Below are positions 17,233 to 27,318 of a stretch of 64,000 nucleotides of DNA, in pieces (the stretch's first letter is position 1; every line of letters begins with the position of its first letter). The notes beneath the pieces were generated by a model, which searched no databases, had not been told where the DNA came from, and saw only the letters and a list, made by a program, of their open reading frames with translations. The position numbers and the translations under genes were made by a program. Source of the DNA: an uncultured Clostridia bacterium (GTDB lineage Bacteria > Bacillota > Clostridia > UMGS1810); contig CAKSTL010000001.1 of the NCBI GenBank assembly GCA_934500875.1, positions 186,001 through 250,000 on the forward strand. The letters run 5' to 3'.

Positions 17233-19872
17233 TTATTTTATCTGCTCAAGTGCAATTTCAACAGCCTTGTTAACGGCATTTTCAACGTTTTCGATGTCCT
17301 TGCCGCCCGCCTGTGCAAAGTCGGGACGTCCGCCGCCTCTGCCGCCTACAACCAGCGCCGCTTCCTTAACGATATTTCCGCAGTGGATACCCTTTTCAAC
17401 GGCAGATTTTGTTGCCGTTACAAAAAGCGTAACCTTGCCGCCGCTGCACGACGCAAGAACTGCCGCTCCGTCGCCGATTTTCTCTTTTATGCTGTCACCG
17501 AGTGTGCGCATTGCATCAATTTCGGCATTGTCCAAAACTGCGCTCACAAGCTTTATGCCGTTTTTCTCACGGGCACTTTTGATAATATCGTCAGTACCGC
17601 TTTTTGCCATTTTTTCTTTGAGTTTTGAAAGCTCGTTTTTCGTCTGTTTAAGCTCCTCGGTAACAGAAAGCGCCTTGTGTGCAATCTCGGAAGGATTTGA
17701 TTTTAAAGCCTTTGCGGTTTCGGCAATAATATTTTCCTTTTCTTCAAGATATTTCAGCACGCCGAGAGAGGTTGCCGCCTCGATACGTCTTGTTCCGGCA
17801 GCAATTCCCGATTCGGACAGAATTTTGAAAATACCGATATTCGCAGTATTTTTTGCGTGTGTTCCGCCGCAGAATTCAACGCTGTAATCGCCCATTTTCA
17901 CAACACGCACAATATTGCCGTACTTTTCGCCGAAAAGCGCCATTGCGCCGAGTTTTTTAGCTTCTTCTACCGGCATTTCCATACAGGTGATATCGAGCGA
18001 TTCAAATATTTTTTCATTAACGGTTTTTTCAACCTTTTCAAGTTCTTCGGGCTTCAGCGCCTCGTAATGCGAAAAGTCAAAACGCAGTCTTTCGTCGTTT
18101 ACATAAGAGCCTGCCTGTTCAACGTGGTCGCCCACAACGTCACGCAGAGCCTGCTGCAAAAGGTGCGTTGCAGAGTGATTTGCCTCAATGCTCTTTCGTC
18201 GTGCGGCGTCAATTTTACAATGGCATTTTTCGCCTTTTTCAACATTTCCTTCGGATATATGGCACGCAAGAATAATTCTTCCGTCACGAAGCTTTTTTGC
18301 GTCCATAACCTCAACGCTGCCGTTTTTGGCGGTGATAACACCGGTATCGCCTACCTGACCGCCGCCCTCGCCGTAGAACGGTGTTTTTGAAACAACCATT
18401 GTAACGCTGTCGCCCTCGCATGCCGAATCCACAAATTCGTTATCCTTGAAAATTCCAAGAATTTCAGCGTCGCACTCTGCCGTTTCGTATCCTACAAATT
18501 CAGGCTTGGGAAGAGAAGCAAATTTCTCCAGAAGCTCATCCTTCCAGCCCAAAACGTCAGCGTCCTTTATAGCGTCACGTGAGCGTGTTCTTTGAATTTC
18601 AACATTCTTTTTAAAGCCTTCAACATCAGCCTTAAGACCTTTTTCTTCAAGTATTTCAACCGTAAGGTCAATCGGAAAACCGTATGTGTCCGAAAGCTTG
18701 AACGCTTTTTCGCCCGAAAGCGTATCCTGATTGTTTGCCTTAAGCTCTTCAACATACGAATCAAGTATTGCCATACCTTCGTCAACCGTTCTTGCAAAGC
18801 TTATCTCTTCAAGCTCAATGGTTTTCTTGATATAATCCCTCTTGCTTACAAGCTCGGGATATGCGCTCTTATTTTCTTCAATAACGGTATCGCAAACCTT
18901 ATATAAAAACGGCTCGTTAATTCCCAAAAGCTTTCCGTGGCGTGCCGCGCGGCGCAAAAGACGTTTTAAAACGTATCCCCTGCCCTCGTTTGCAATTTTA
19001 ACGCCGTCCGAAATCATAAACGTGGTGCTTCTTATATGGTCGGTGATAACACGGAGCGAAACGTCGCTTTTATCATCGTCGCCGTATTTGACATTTGCAA
19101 TTTCGCTCACCTTTTTCATAATATTGCGAACGGTGTCAACCTCAAAAATATTGCTTACGCCCTGCATAATGCACGCAAGACGCTCCAAACCCATACCGGT
19201 GTCGATATTCGGGTGCGCAAGACGGTTGTAATTGCCGTTTTCGTCCTTGTCAAACTGGGTAAATACCAAATTCCAAAACTCTACAAACCTGTCGCACTCG
19301 CAGCCCACCTTGCAGTCCGGCGAGCCGCAGCCGTTTTCCTCGCCCCTGTCAAAGTATATTTCGGAGCACGGTCCGCAGGGTCCCTGACCTATTTCCCAGA
19401 AATTGTCCTCTTTACCCATTCTTACAATTCTGTCGGGCGCAACGCCGACTTTTTTTGTCCATATGTCAAAAGCCTCGTCGTCGTCCTGATAAATTGTAAC
19501 CCAAAGCTTGTCCACGGGAAGCTTTAAAACCTCGGTGCAAAATTCCCACGCCCAGGACGTAGCCTCATTTTTAAAATAATCGCCGAACGAAAAGTTTCCG
19601 AGCATTTCAAAATACGTTCCGTGTCTGGCGGTTTTTCCGACGCTCTCGATATCAGGCGTTCTTATACATTTCTGACAGGTTGTAACCCTTTTTCTCGGAG
19701 GAGTTTCCTGCCCCGTAAAGTATGGCTTAAGCGGTGCCATACCGGCGTTTATAAGCAAAAGACTTTTATCGTTCTGCGGCACGAGCGAAAAGCTCGGAAG
19801 CCTTAAATGCCCTTTGCTTTCAAAAAACGAAAGGTATTTTTCTCTTATTTCGTTAAGACCAAGTTTTTCCAT
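17233..19872 (-). CDS. alaS: Alanyl-tRNA synthetase
   Basis: This enzyme charges tRNA-Ala and edits mischarged Ser and Gly. The product is 879 residues from ATG 19872, eight bases after GAGGG. The class II catalytic core is at 1-250 (RLPSFSLVPQNDKSLLLINAGMAP; motif 2 RKRVTTCQKCIRT). The editing domain has HSATHLLQQAL (His-x3-His) and CGGTHAKNTANIG (Cys and His). The C-terminal DHHA1 domain ends GGRGGGRPDFAQAGG. No T-box leader fits between its promoter and start. Confidence 0.97.
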   Translation of the reverse strand: MEKLGLNEIREKYLSFFESKGHLRLPSFSLVPQNDKSLLLINAGMAPLKPYFTGQETPPRKRVTTCQKCIRTPDIESVGKTARHGTYFEMLGNFSFGDYFKNEATSWAWEFCTEVLKLPVDKLWVTIYQDDDEAFDIWTKKVGVAPDRIVRMGKEDNFWEIGQGPCGPCSEIYFDRGEENGCGSPDCKVGCECDRFVEFWNLVFTQFDKDENGNYNRLAHPNIDTGMGLERLACIMQGVSNIFEVDTVRNIMKKVSEIANVKYGDDDKSDVSLRVITDHIRSTTFMISDGVKIANEGRGYVLKRLLRRAARHGKLLGINEPFLYKVCDTVIEENKSAYPELVSKRDYIKKTIELEEISFARTVDEGMAILDSYVEELKANNQDTLSGEKAFKLSDTYGFPIDLTVEILEEKGLKADVEGFKKNVEIQRTRSRDAIKDADVLGWKDELLEKFASLPKPEFVGYETAECDAEILGIFKDNEFVDSACEGDSVTMVVSKTPFYGEGGGQVGDTGVITAKNGSVEVMDAKKLRDGRIILACHISEGNVEKGEKCHCKIDAARRKSIEANHSATHLLQQALRDVVGDHVEQAGSYVNDERLRFDFSHYEALKPEELEKVEKTVNEKIFESLDITCMEMPVEEAKKLGAMALFGEKYGNIVRVVKMGDYSVEFCGGTHAKNTANIGIFKILSESGIAAGTRRIEAATSLGVLKYLEEKENIIAETAKALKSNPSEIAHKALSVTEELKQTKNELSKLKEKMAKSGTDDIIKSAREKNGIKLVSAVLDNAEIDAMRTLGDSIKEKIGDGAAVLASCSGGKVTLFVTATKSAVEKGIHCGNIVKEAALVVGGRGGGRPDFAQAGGKDIENVENAVNKAVEIALEQIK

Positions 19873-19907
19873 ACGTAAATCCCTCAAATCAAATAAACTA
19901 TTCTTAT

Positions 19908-19937
19908 ATAATATAATAAATTACCCGTTTTTGTCAA
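19908..19937 (-). promoter_or_regulatory. alaS promoter
   Basis: Minus-strand TTGACA (19932-19937) with TATTAT (19908-19913) 18 bases away, 36 bases before the alaS start. Confidence 0.65.
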
Positions 19938-19941
19938 CCTT

Positions 19942-20025
19942 TTGACAAAATATATTTTATCCTGATGTAATATTATGTCAAAATAACAAGTTTATCATTG
20001 ACAAAAAGGGTAGAAGTGTTGTAAT
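19942..20025 (+). promoter_or_regulatory. Two tandem promoters before the lipoprotein gene
   Basis: TTGACA (19942-19947) with TGTAAT (19966-19971), spacing 18, is followed by TTGACA (19998-20003) with TGTAAT (20020-20025), spacing 16. Both face the plus-strand gene and overlap the divergent alaS promoter region. Confidence 0.6.
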
Positions 20026-20072
20026 ATATTGAGTGTATGGATACAGTACTTAAGAGAGGAATTGAAAATCTG

Positions 20073-21158
20073 ATGAAAAGAATTATAAGTCTTGTTGTGC
20101 TTGCGTTTTTGTGCGTTTCAATCGCCGGATGCGGCAAAAAAAATGTCGGCAATGACGCACAGCTTTTTGATACATCAAAGGAAATTGTTGTTATTTTGTA
20201 CGACAATGATGAATATAATAGTTCAATAAAGGATTCGTTTATCGAAAACATAAATAAGCTCTATACCGATTCAAAGCTTAAAATAACGGTTAAAAATGCG
20301 TCGGGTGACGACAATAAGCTTAATGAAATTACTTCAAAAATAAACCGTGAAAACACACTTTTTGCGGTTCCCGTGGGTCTTGAGGCGGCTGTTTCGGCAA
20401 ACAAAGCGTTCGGCGGAAACGTTCCGATTTTCTTTGCAAACGTTGCAAATCCCGTGCTTTCGGGGCTTATGCCCGACAAAACAACCCCGTCCTCCACAAC
20501 GGGAATTGTGTCCACGGTTCCGGCAAACTACATTTTCAACACATTTGTAAAATCAATCGGTTCAAATTCAATAGGTCATATCGGCATTATTTTTAACACC
20601 AGCGAAATTGAGCCTATGGAAACCACGAACGATTTTAAACGTTATCTTGACCTTAACAACTATTACTACACCGAAACGGTTGTTGCAAACTCGCTTGAAG
20701 CGCAGCAGGCGGCGTCAAAAATGGTGTATAAAGCAACCTCCGGAAGCAGTGTTACCGGAGAAAATTCTTCGTCCGATTCAACCGTTTCCAAAAAGTATGA
20801 AAACAAGCAGGGCGGCGCAAATATGCTGTTTTTGTCAAACGACAGCATTGTAAAAGATTCTATGACAGAAATTGCAAACGTTTTGAAAGGCTCTGATTAT
20901 TATGTTTATGTAAATGAGCCGAATGAAATCGCAGGCAAAAATTTTGTGTCGTTAAAACCGACCTCGGCATCTGTAGGCAAAAACCTTGCGCAAATGGCGG
21001 CAAAATATTTGTCCGGAACGTCAATTCAGCTTCTTCCCTGCCGGACAGCGGACGAATTTGATGAATTTGCTTATCTTGACAAAAACCCATCCGCTCAGCA
21101 GGAAAATTCAGATTCGCAAAACGGCGGAAATCAGGAAAATTCCGCACAAAATCAGTAA
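20073..21158 (+). CDS. ABC-type substrate-binding lipoprotein (ABC_sub_bind family)
   Basis: From ATG 20073 (after GAGGA) the protein is 361 residues with a lipoprotein signal, LAFLCVSIAGCGKK, where the cysteine would be lipidated. The body resembles the TrpX/ABC_sub_bind family: EIVVILYDNDEYNSS, PIFFANVANPVLSGL and IGIIFNTSEIEP are the usual strands of the two-lobed binding fold. Residues of about 220-245 are a serine-rich insert, and the C-terminus is rich in Gln, Asn and Ser. Such proteins bind amino acids or related small molecules, but no permease or ATPase gene adjoins it, so it may work with a distant transporter or as a sensor. A start 36 bases earlier is possible. Confidence 0.75.
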   Translation: MKRIISLVVLAFLCVSIAGCGKKNVGNDAQLFDTSKEIVVILYDNDEYNSSIKDSFIENINKLYTDSKLKITVKNASGDDNKLNEITSKINRENTLFAVPVGLEAAVSANKAFGGNVPIFFANVANPVLSGLMPDKTTPSSTTGIVSTVPANYIFNTFVKSIGSNSIGHIGIIFNTSEIEPMETTNDFKRYLDLNNYYYTETVVANSLEAQQAASKMVYKATSGSSVTGENSSSDSTVSKKYENKQGGANMLFLSNDSIVKDSMTEIANVLKGSDYYVYVNEPNEIAGKNFVSLKPTSASVGKNLAQMAAKYLSGTSIQLLPCRTADEFDEFAYLDKNPSAQQENSDSQNGGNQENSAQNQ

Positions 21159-21223
21159 ACTATGCAAGAGAGCGGCGGTTGAGGCTGCCGCCCTTTTGTT
21201 TTTAGGAAAGGAATGTTTTCAAA

Positions 21224-22042
21224 ATGACAGTTATAAACTTTATAAGAGCAGTTATTTACGGAATAATCCAGGGCATTACCGAATGGCTTCCCATAAGCAG
21301 TACGGGGCATCTTATCCTCGCAAACGAAATCCCTTTTTTGAAGCTTGACGGCATTTCAAAGGATTTTTTCAATATGTTCATTGTTGTAATACAGCTTGCG
21401 TCAATCCTTGCAGTCATTCTGATATACTTTAAAAAGCTTAATCCTTTCACAAAAAAGGGTTTGAAAAAAGAAACAATGCAAATGTGGTATAAAGTCATAA
21501 TAGGCGTTATCCCGGCGGCTGCCGCAGGATTTTTGCTCGACGACTTTATCTCGTCAAAAATCAACGACAATCCGTTTGTAATCGCAGGAGCGCTTATAGT
21601 TTACGGTATTTTGTTTATTGTGATAGAAAACCGAAAACGACAGCCGAAAATAACAAGCATTGACGCTCTTACATATAAAACAGCTCTTTTAATCGGCGTA
21701 TTTCAGGTGCTGGCGCTTATTCCGGGAACATCCCGCTCCGGCTCGACAATTCTCGGTGCAATAATTCTCGGCACATCACGCACCGTTGCGGCTGAATTTT
21801 CGTTCTTTCTTGCAATTCCCGTTATGTTCGGCGCAAGTCTGTTAAAGGTTGTAAAATACGGTCTTGCCTTTGAGAGTGCAGAGCTTTTCGTTCTTGCAGT
21901 GGGATTTTTAACGTCATTTGCGGTTTCGTATTTTGCAATTAAATTCCTTGTAAGCTACATAAAAAGGCACAATTTCAAGGTTTTCGGATACTACAGAATT
22001 ATTCTCGGAATTATCGTTACGGCATATTTTTTGTTAAAATAG
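21224..22042 (+). CDS. uppP: Undecaprenyl-diphosphatase UppP
   Basis: UppP (BacA) recycles the lipid carrier undecaprenyl pyrophosphate to the monophosphate needed for wall and exopolysaccharide synthesis, and raises bacitracin resistance. The 272-residue polytopic protein has both signatures: GIIQGITEWLPISSTGHL (residues 13-30, catalytic Glu) and LALIPGTSRSGSTILGAI near 165 (catalytic Arg/Ser). About seven or eight hydrophobic helices are visible. It follows the lipoprotein gene by 65 bases and may share its transcript. Confidence 0.96.
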   Translation: MTVINFIRAVIYGIIQGITEWLPISSTGHLILANEIPFLKLDGISKDFFNMFIVVIQLASILAVILIYFKKLNPFTKKGLKKETMQMWYKVIIGVIPAAAAGFLLDDFISSKINDNPFVIAGALIVYGILFIVIENRKRQPKITSIDALTYKTALLIGVFQVLALIPGTSRSGSTILGAIILGTSRTVAAEFSFFLAIPVMFGASLLKVVKYGLAFESAELFVLAVGFLTSFAVSYFAIKFLVSYIKRHNFKVFGYYRIILGIIVTAYFLLK

Positions 22043-22094
22043 CAAAATTCTAATAAAAAATAAATGTCAGGCCTTCAGCCGCAGCCGTACAATA

Positions 22095-22135
22095 ATAAAA
22101 ACCGCCGTAATACTAACGTATACGGCGGTTTTTTG
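22095..22135. terminator. Bidirectional terminator between uppP and the regulator gene
   Basis: ACCGCCGTA and TACGGCGGT form a stem with an A-run on the left and T6 on the right, between two convergent operons. Confidence 0.85.
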
Positions 22136-22213
22136 ACGAAGTATAAACTTAAAAATACGTCTTCAAAACCAATGATTTTCTTATCCTGCGGCTTTATACA
22201 AGTCTGACATTTT

Positions 22214-24172
22214 TTATTCTTCTTTAAAATCCTTGTTTATGTGCATTTGCCTGTATTTTCCCGGGGTTATGCCCTCAAGCTTTTTGAACACCCTTATAAA
22301 GCCAATATCGTTGGAATATCCAACCATATTGGCAATCTGAAAAACGGTGTACTTCTCGCTTTTTAGAAGCTCTTTTGCATAGTCCACCCTGACACGGGCG
22401 ATATAATTCTGAAGATTTTCGCCTTTATGCTTTTTAAACAGCACCGAAAGATACTGCCCCGTTATGTTGAACTCATCCGCAATAACAGTATTGCTCAGAT
22501 TGTTGTTCATATAGTGTGAGTCAATGTATTTTTCGATATCCGAAATCATCTTAAGCACACGGTTTGTCTGAATATCCCTGTAATCGGTAATGTTTTCGCA
22601 GCTTGCCGAAAGTGCCGTTATCGCCTCGTTATACGAATTGGCAAGGCTCTCAATGCCCTTTCTGAGCGAGCTTATACTTATGCCCACCTTCACCGAAAAC
22701 TCATTTGTCATTATATCGGACAAAAGCTCGCACACAAACTTTACATCTTCAATAAACGCTTCTTCGTTTTCGTCCTCAACATTAACCATAAAAACTATAT
22801 TTCCCGAGGTGTCGATAATTTTTTCAAACAGATAAAGCGCAGAAAAAAGCTCGTCCGCCATATTGTTTATGGCATAATAAATTACGCTTTTTTCGTCGTC
22901 CGAATAATCTTTGATATCATTTACGCTTACCACCACAACTGCATAATTTTCGTATATAAACGGCAGATTGTATTTTTTAAACACTTCTTCTATTGCCGCA
23001 GCATTTGCGCTTCCCGTAAGTATATCGCCGAGCGCTGCGGTTTTCATCTGCTCGCTCTGCTTTGATATTACGTCGTTCATCTTTTTGTTTCTTATGGTAA
23101 GGTCCTCAACCACCGAATGGATAAAGTCCATTTCGTCCCGATAGTTTGTTTTAACCTCGCTGTTTCGGCTCAGCTTGTCAATTATATGCTTTATCGGCTG
23201 ATAATTCTTTTTTAAAAGAAGCTGGGCAATAAACACGCCCACAACAAGATATCCGAGCGAGAAAAGCAAAACAAGGTGCTTAAGCCGTGTAATTTCGCTC
23301 AGAAACACATCCTTTGAAAGCGCAACGGCATAAATCCAGCCGTTTTCCTCCTTCGATTTTGTATATGTAAGCATTTCGTTTGTGTTTGAAAGCTCAATTA
23401 TATCACTGTTTTTTGAAAGATATCTGACAAGTTTTTTCGGGTCGGTTTTTATGTCCTTTGAATTTTTGTATATAACATTTCCGCTTTTGTCAAGAATCAT
23501 TGTAAGAGCGTCGCCGCCGCCCGAGATGGGGTTTAAAACCTTGCCGATTTTTTCGGAATCAATGCGTATCAGCAGTTTAAAATCCGACCTTTTGTAGTCG
23601 TTTTCCGGAAAGCTCTGCGAATATGTGATATATGAATTTTCAAGCTGCCCGGACGGCGAAAAACCACTGAATTTTTTATAATCGTAAACGTTAAGATAAG
23701 ACGACTCAAAATCGGAATATTCCATATTTTTATACTGCGGATTTGAATTGTAAAACGTTTTTGCGCTCATAACCTCAGAGTCGGACAAAACCGTTTCTTC
23801 TTTTGTTATGTAAAGATATACCTTATCCGCAACCTTTGTGCGTGAGCGGATTTCGTAAAGTATTCTGTTAAGCTCGATATAGTTGTTTTCTTTAAATTCG
23901 TCCGTGCTTATTCTTCCTGCGCACAAATCCGAGATTACGGGATTTGTCTCAAAATTGTCCGAAATAAGCTCAACCTCGTTTATATAGTTTTCTATAATGT
24001 GCTTCGACTGCTCAAGCATAGAAATATTGTACTGATAAAAATACTCTTTTTTGTCTTTTTCAAAGCTTATATACGCTGCGCCGAACATTGCAAGCGAAAA
24101 AATGAGCAAAATCAAGTATGATATAAAAAATTTGACAAACAGTTTGTTTTGATGATAAAACTTTGATTTCAA
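22214..24172 (-). CDS. Membrane-bound AraC-type regulator with Cache-like sensor
   Basis: This one-component regulator of about 652 residues has a membrane helix near residues 15-35, an extracellular sensor of roughly 255 residues, a second helix near 285-305, a cytoplasmic linker with a degenerate middle domain, and a C-terminal double helix-turn-helix (GQYLSVLFKKHKGENLQNYI and SNDIGFIRVFKKLEGITPGKYR). Such proteins sense a sugar outside the cell and switch on nearby import and hydrolase genes. I chose the TTG at 24172, eight bases after GGAGGG; longer frames have no site. It is the last gene of the glycan operon, 71 bases after the glycosidase, so it probably controls that operon including itself. 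Confidence 0.88.
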   Translation of the reverse strand: MKSKFYHQNKLFVKFFISYLILLIFSLAMFGAAYISFEKDKKEYFYQYNISMLEQSKHIIENYINEVELISDNFETNPVISDLCAGRISTDEFKENNYIELNRILYEIRSRTKVADKVYLYITKEETVLSDSEVMSAKTFYNSNPQYKNMEYSDFESSYLNVYDYKKFSGFSPSGQLENSYITYSQSFPENDYKRSDFKLLIRIDSEKIGKVLNPISGGGDALTMILDKSGNVIYKNSKDIKTDPKKLVRYLSKNSDIIELSNTNEMLTYTKSKEENGWIYAVALSKDVFLSEITRLKHLVLLFSLGYLVVGVFIAQLLLKKNYQPIKHIIDKLSRNSEVKTNYRDEMDFIHSVVEDLTIRNKKMNDVISKQSEQMKTAALGDILTGSANAAAIEEVFKKYNLPFIYENYAVVVVSVNDIKDYSDDEKSVIYYAINNMADELFSALYLFEKIIDTSGNIVFMVNVEDENEEAFIEDVKFVCELLSDIMTNEFSVKVGISISSLRKGIESLANSYNEAITALSASCENITDYRDIQTNRVLKMISDIEKYIDSHYMNNNLSNTVIADEFNITGQYLSVLFKKHKGENLQNYIARVRVDYAKELLKSEKYTVFQIANMVGYSNDIGFIRVFKKLEGITPGKYRQMHINKDFKEE

Positions 24173-24243
24173 ATATTTTTCCCTCCGTACAAAAAAGCAT
24201 ATAGCAGGCAAAAATCACCCTTTGAATACAGCGCAAAAAGGCG

Positions 24244-25743
24244 CTATATTTTAAAGCTTCCGTTTTTCCAGTTTATGAAAACGTCAATATCAGCCCCGCT
24301 TTTTGTTATTACAGGCTTTTCATCTTCACTTTTTCTTGCCTCGCAATAAAGGTCTATCGTTTCGCCGTCCGACAAAGGATATTTTTTTATTCCGTGACGG
24401 CAGGTAAGGTTTACGTCCCACACAATTTTTTTATCTCTCATATTCCCCTTTATGCCAAGAACGTATTCAATAAGCACCGCAACGGGCGCAAGACCCGTCC
24501 AGCCCACAAAATCTCCCCTTGCGGACGAATTTTTGCCGAACGTATCGGGTGCATAATTTTCCCAGACCGTTCCCGTTTCTTCAAAGCACGCAGCAACGTT
24601 TTTCAGGTGATTTAAACCTATTTCATGTGCAAGGCGCATCTTTTTGCACCTTTCCAAACCCTTTAAAATCATATACGTCGTGGGCGCCCACACCGAGCCG
24701 CACCAATACCCTCCCGACGGAACAAAGTTTTTGTCCGAAGCCGAAAGCGACGGCACACGGTGCGCTCTGTTAAACTCATTTTTATTATCAAGGTGCGATA
24801 TAAATCTTTCCAGTCTGTCATCGGGAACAGACCCCGACACAAGCCCCCAGTATGACGCAACGCTCATAACACCGTTAAGTTTGCCGTTTCGCCATTTATC
24901 ATAATAAAACGAGGTTTCATCATCCCAAAGTCCGTTGTTTATAATACTTTCAAGATTTTTAATTTCGTCCTTTAAAAATTCAGTTTCTTCGCTTCTTTTA
25001 AGCACGTTCGCCATATTTACAAGACATTTTGCGCTTAAAACCTGCTGAAAACAAGTATCTATCCAAACCTGATGACCGTGCGAAAAGCTTACGTCATAAC
25101 CCTCCATAAGACGGGGCGTATTGTCCATTCCGCACCCCCACCCCGACGACCAATAGCTTCCGTCACGCCAGGTGCGGTTTTCCATATACCACTTATGGTA
25201 TGCCATAAGCGGGTCAAACACCTTTGAAAGCCTTTTTTCGTCGCCGGTTGAGATATAATATTCCCACTCGCACCAGCCCATTATGTCAGGACCGGTGCTT
25301 ATCGGGTCGTGGCGGGCAAAATAGTCGCCGCCGTCGCTCTCTCTTATTTCACGGCAAATAAACCCGTCCCTGTGCTGCTTTGCATAAAAATTATCCAGCG
25401 TCTTCTGAAAATCAAAAGCAAGCCGTCCGTATTTTGCAAACATCAGAATAAACGACGTATCCCACATAAAAATCGCACCGTTGAATGCTGCGTCAATAAA
25501 ATTTGTTACAAAACCGCTGTTTTCAAACGGCTTTTTGATGTTTTTAAAAGCAAGGCTCCATACCTTGTCATAGCATTTTATCGCACTGTCATACCCGTCA
25601 AGTATCGGCTCGGGAAGAAGATGCTTTATTTTTTCGTACTCCGGCAGTTCTTCGTTTTCCGCCGTCCTGCCTATAAAGGTATTGTTTTTTACATACGGTT
25701 CGTCAATATAAAAGCTTGATTCGTTTACCTGATATGTTCTCAT
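24244..25743 (-). CDS. Cytoplasmic (alpha/alpha)6 glycosidase, MGH1/GH63-like
   Basis: This 499-residue protein without a signal peptide starts at ATG 25743 after GGAG. It has the tryptophan-rich helices of six-hairpin glycosidases: GAIFMWDTSFILMFAKYGR (a catalytic Asp candidate), DGFICREIRESDG, SSGWGCGMDNTPRL, GGYWCGSVWAPTTYMILKGL and EETGTVWENYAPDTFG, plus a C-terminal beta tail. The pattern resembles mannosylglycerate hydrolase-type GH63 and trehalase-like enzymes. The substrate cannot be read; from context it would trim imported oligosaccharides. It lies 13 bases after the GH3 gene. Confidence 0.78.
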   Translation of the reverse strand: MRTYQVNESSFYIDEPYVKNNTFIGRTAENEELPEYEKIKHLLPEPILDGYDSAIKCYDKVWSLAFKNIKKPFENSGFVTNFIDAAFNGAIFMWDTSFILMFAKYGRLAFDFQKTLDNFYAKQHRDGFICREIRESDGGDYFARHDPISTGPDIMGWCEWEYYISTGDEKRLSKVFDPLMAYHKWYMENRTWRDGSYWSSGWGCGMDNTPRLMEGYDVSFSHGHQVWIDTCFQQVLSAKCLVNMANVLKRSEETEFLKDEIKNLESIINNGLWDDETSFYYDKWRNGKLNGVMSVASYWGLVSGSVPDDRLERFISHLDNKNEFNRAHRVPSLSASDKNFVPSGGYWCGSVWAPTTYMILKGLERCKKMRLAHEIGLNHLKNVAACFEETGTVWENYAPDTFGKNSSARGDFVGWTGLAPVAVLIEYVLGIKGNMRDKKIVWDVNLTCRHGIKKYPLSDGETIDLYCEARKSEDEKPVITKSGADIDVFINWKNGSFKI

Positions 25744-25756
25744 TTTTTCTCCTTTT

Positions 25757-27310
25757 TTAAAGTTCCACGGGCGAGAACGACGAAAACTCTGTGTCGCCCA
25801 ATGCCGCCGAAACAAAGGCTTCAACGCTCGGCGAAAGCATAGAATATGCGTTCACAAAAGTTTTTGCACGTTCAAAATACTGATTCATAAAATACGGCGA
25901 GCCGAACGACACAACCGCCGTTTTGTCCACTGCCGTCTGAAGTGATATTGCAACCTTTTGCGCCTCGGTTGAATAAAAATCCAAAAATCCGATAGGTCTG
26001 AAAGGTCTTGAAAACAGAGCGTACAAAATAAGGTCGTATCCGTCTGTTTCGGTCTTTTTTATGCCGTCCTTAAGATAACTTACGTCAAATCCCTTTTCGC
26101 AAAGAAGGTCACAAAGAAGCTTTCCTTCCTCAAAAGCGGGGATATGATGCGTTATCGGAATTACCGCAATTTTTTTGAATTTTTCTTTTGTAAGCGGAAA
26201 GATTTTTGCGTTGTCCCTCATTAAAGTAACCGACTTTTCCGCAACGTTTTTCTGCGTGTTTTTAACAAATTCCCTGTCCTTTTCACTAAGCGCAACTGCG
26301 TGGTTATCCTTCTTGAAAAGTCCCATTTTTTCTTTCATTGAAAGTATTCTTCCCACTGCGTCGTCAAGTCTTGACATTGGAATATATCCGTTTTCAATTG
26401 CCTCGGTCATATTTTTAACATAGTTTTCCGACGGCCAGAGCATCATATCGCAGCCTGCCTTAAAGCTTTCAATCTGCGCAATGTCCTCGGTCTTGTACCA
26501 ACCGTTAAAGCCGCCCATTCCGAGTGCGTCGGTAACAACAACGCCGTCAAATCCCATTTCGTTTTTGAGAAGATTTGTAATAAGCTCGTGCGAGAGCGTT
26601 GACGGAAGCTTCATTCCGTTTTCAAACACTTCTTTCTGATATGACGGCAGTGTTATATGACCGCCCATTATTGAATAAACACCCGATTTTATTACTTCTT
26701 CAAAAACCTTACCCGATTTTTTCTTCCATTCGTCAAACGGAAGGGTGTTGTTTGTTGTTACAATATGCTGGTCACGCCAGTCAAGTCCGTCACCGGGAAA
26801 ATGCTTTGCGCAGGCGGCAAGACCGTTATCCTGCATACCCTTTATAACCTGCGGCAAAAGTTTGATTGCCAGATTTACGTCGTCCGTAAGACCTCTTACG
26901 TTTACAAGCGGATTTCTTTTGTTTATATTTAAATCGCACACGGGCGAAAACGACCAGTTTGCGCCGACGCTTTTTGCTTCCAGCGCAGTAGCTTTTCCGT
27001 AATCGTATGCCAGCTTTTCGCTGTTCGCCGCACCAAGGCTCATAAGGTACGGAAGAGGTGTAAGACCTTTTAACATACTGCCGCAGCCGTTTTCAAAATC
27101 AGACGTTATAAGTATTGGAATATCGGCATTGTCTATGTACTGCGCCAGAGTGTTTCTTGCCGCCTCAAGACCCATTTCGTCCGCTTCGGTAATTATTTCG
27201 CCGAAAAAGAATGCCGCACCGATTTTGTCCGATATAAACTTATCCTTATCAACCTTAATTACCACCGTCTGAAGTATTTTTTCCTTAAGTGTCATATCGC
27301 TGATTTTCAT
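25757..27310 (-). CDS. Glycoside hydrolase family 3, cytoplasmic
   Basis: This 517-residue enzyme has no signal peptide. The GH3 barrel is clear: ITSDFENGCG, the KHFPGDG motif near residue 168 (with His in SIMGGHITLP), and the nucleophile Asp in GVVVTDALGMGG near 258. A shortened second alpha/beta domain (about 370-517) ends VVSFGSPYFMNQYFERA. KHFPGDG together with the C-terminal domain is seen in beta-N-acetylhexosaminidases as well as beta-glucosidases and xylosidases, so the sugar is uncertain. Context favours cleavage of imported plant-derived oligosaccharides. Confidence 0.88.
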   Translation of the reverse strand: MKISDMTLKEKILQTVVIKVDKDKFISDKIGAAFFFGEIITEADEMGLEAARNTLAQYIDNADIPILITSDFENGCGSMLKGLTPLPYLMSLGAANSEKLAYDYGKATALEAKSVGANWSFSPVCDLNINKRNPLVNVRGLTDDVNLAIKLLPQVIKGMQDNGLAACAKHFPGDGLDWRDQHIVTTNNTLPFDEWKKKSGKVFEEVIKSGVYSIMGGHITLPSYQKEVFENGMKLPSTLSHELITNLLKNEMGFDGVVVTDALGMGGFNGWYKTEDIAQIESFKAGCDMMLWPSENYVKNMTEAIENGYIPMSRLDDAVGRILSMKEKMGLFKKDNHAVALSEKDREFVKNTQKNVAEKSVTLMRDNAKIFPLTKEKFKKIAVIPITHHIPAFEEGKLLCDLLCEKGFDVSYLKDGIKKTETDGYDLILYALFSRPFRPIGFLDFYSTEAQKVAISLQTAVDKTAVVSFGSPYFMNQYFERAKTFVNAYSMLSPSVEAFVSAALGDTEFSSFSPVEL

Positions 27311-27318
27311 TTTTCATC

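Noticed and set aside
19873..19940. T-box leader for alaS
   Set aside because: The promoter is about 36 bases before the start codon, too close for a T-box.
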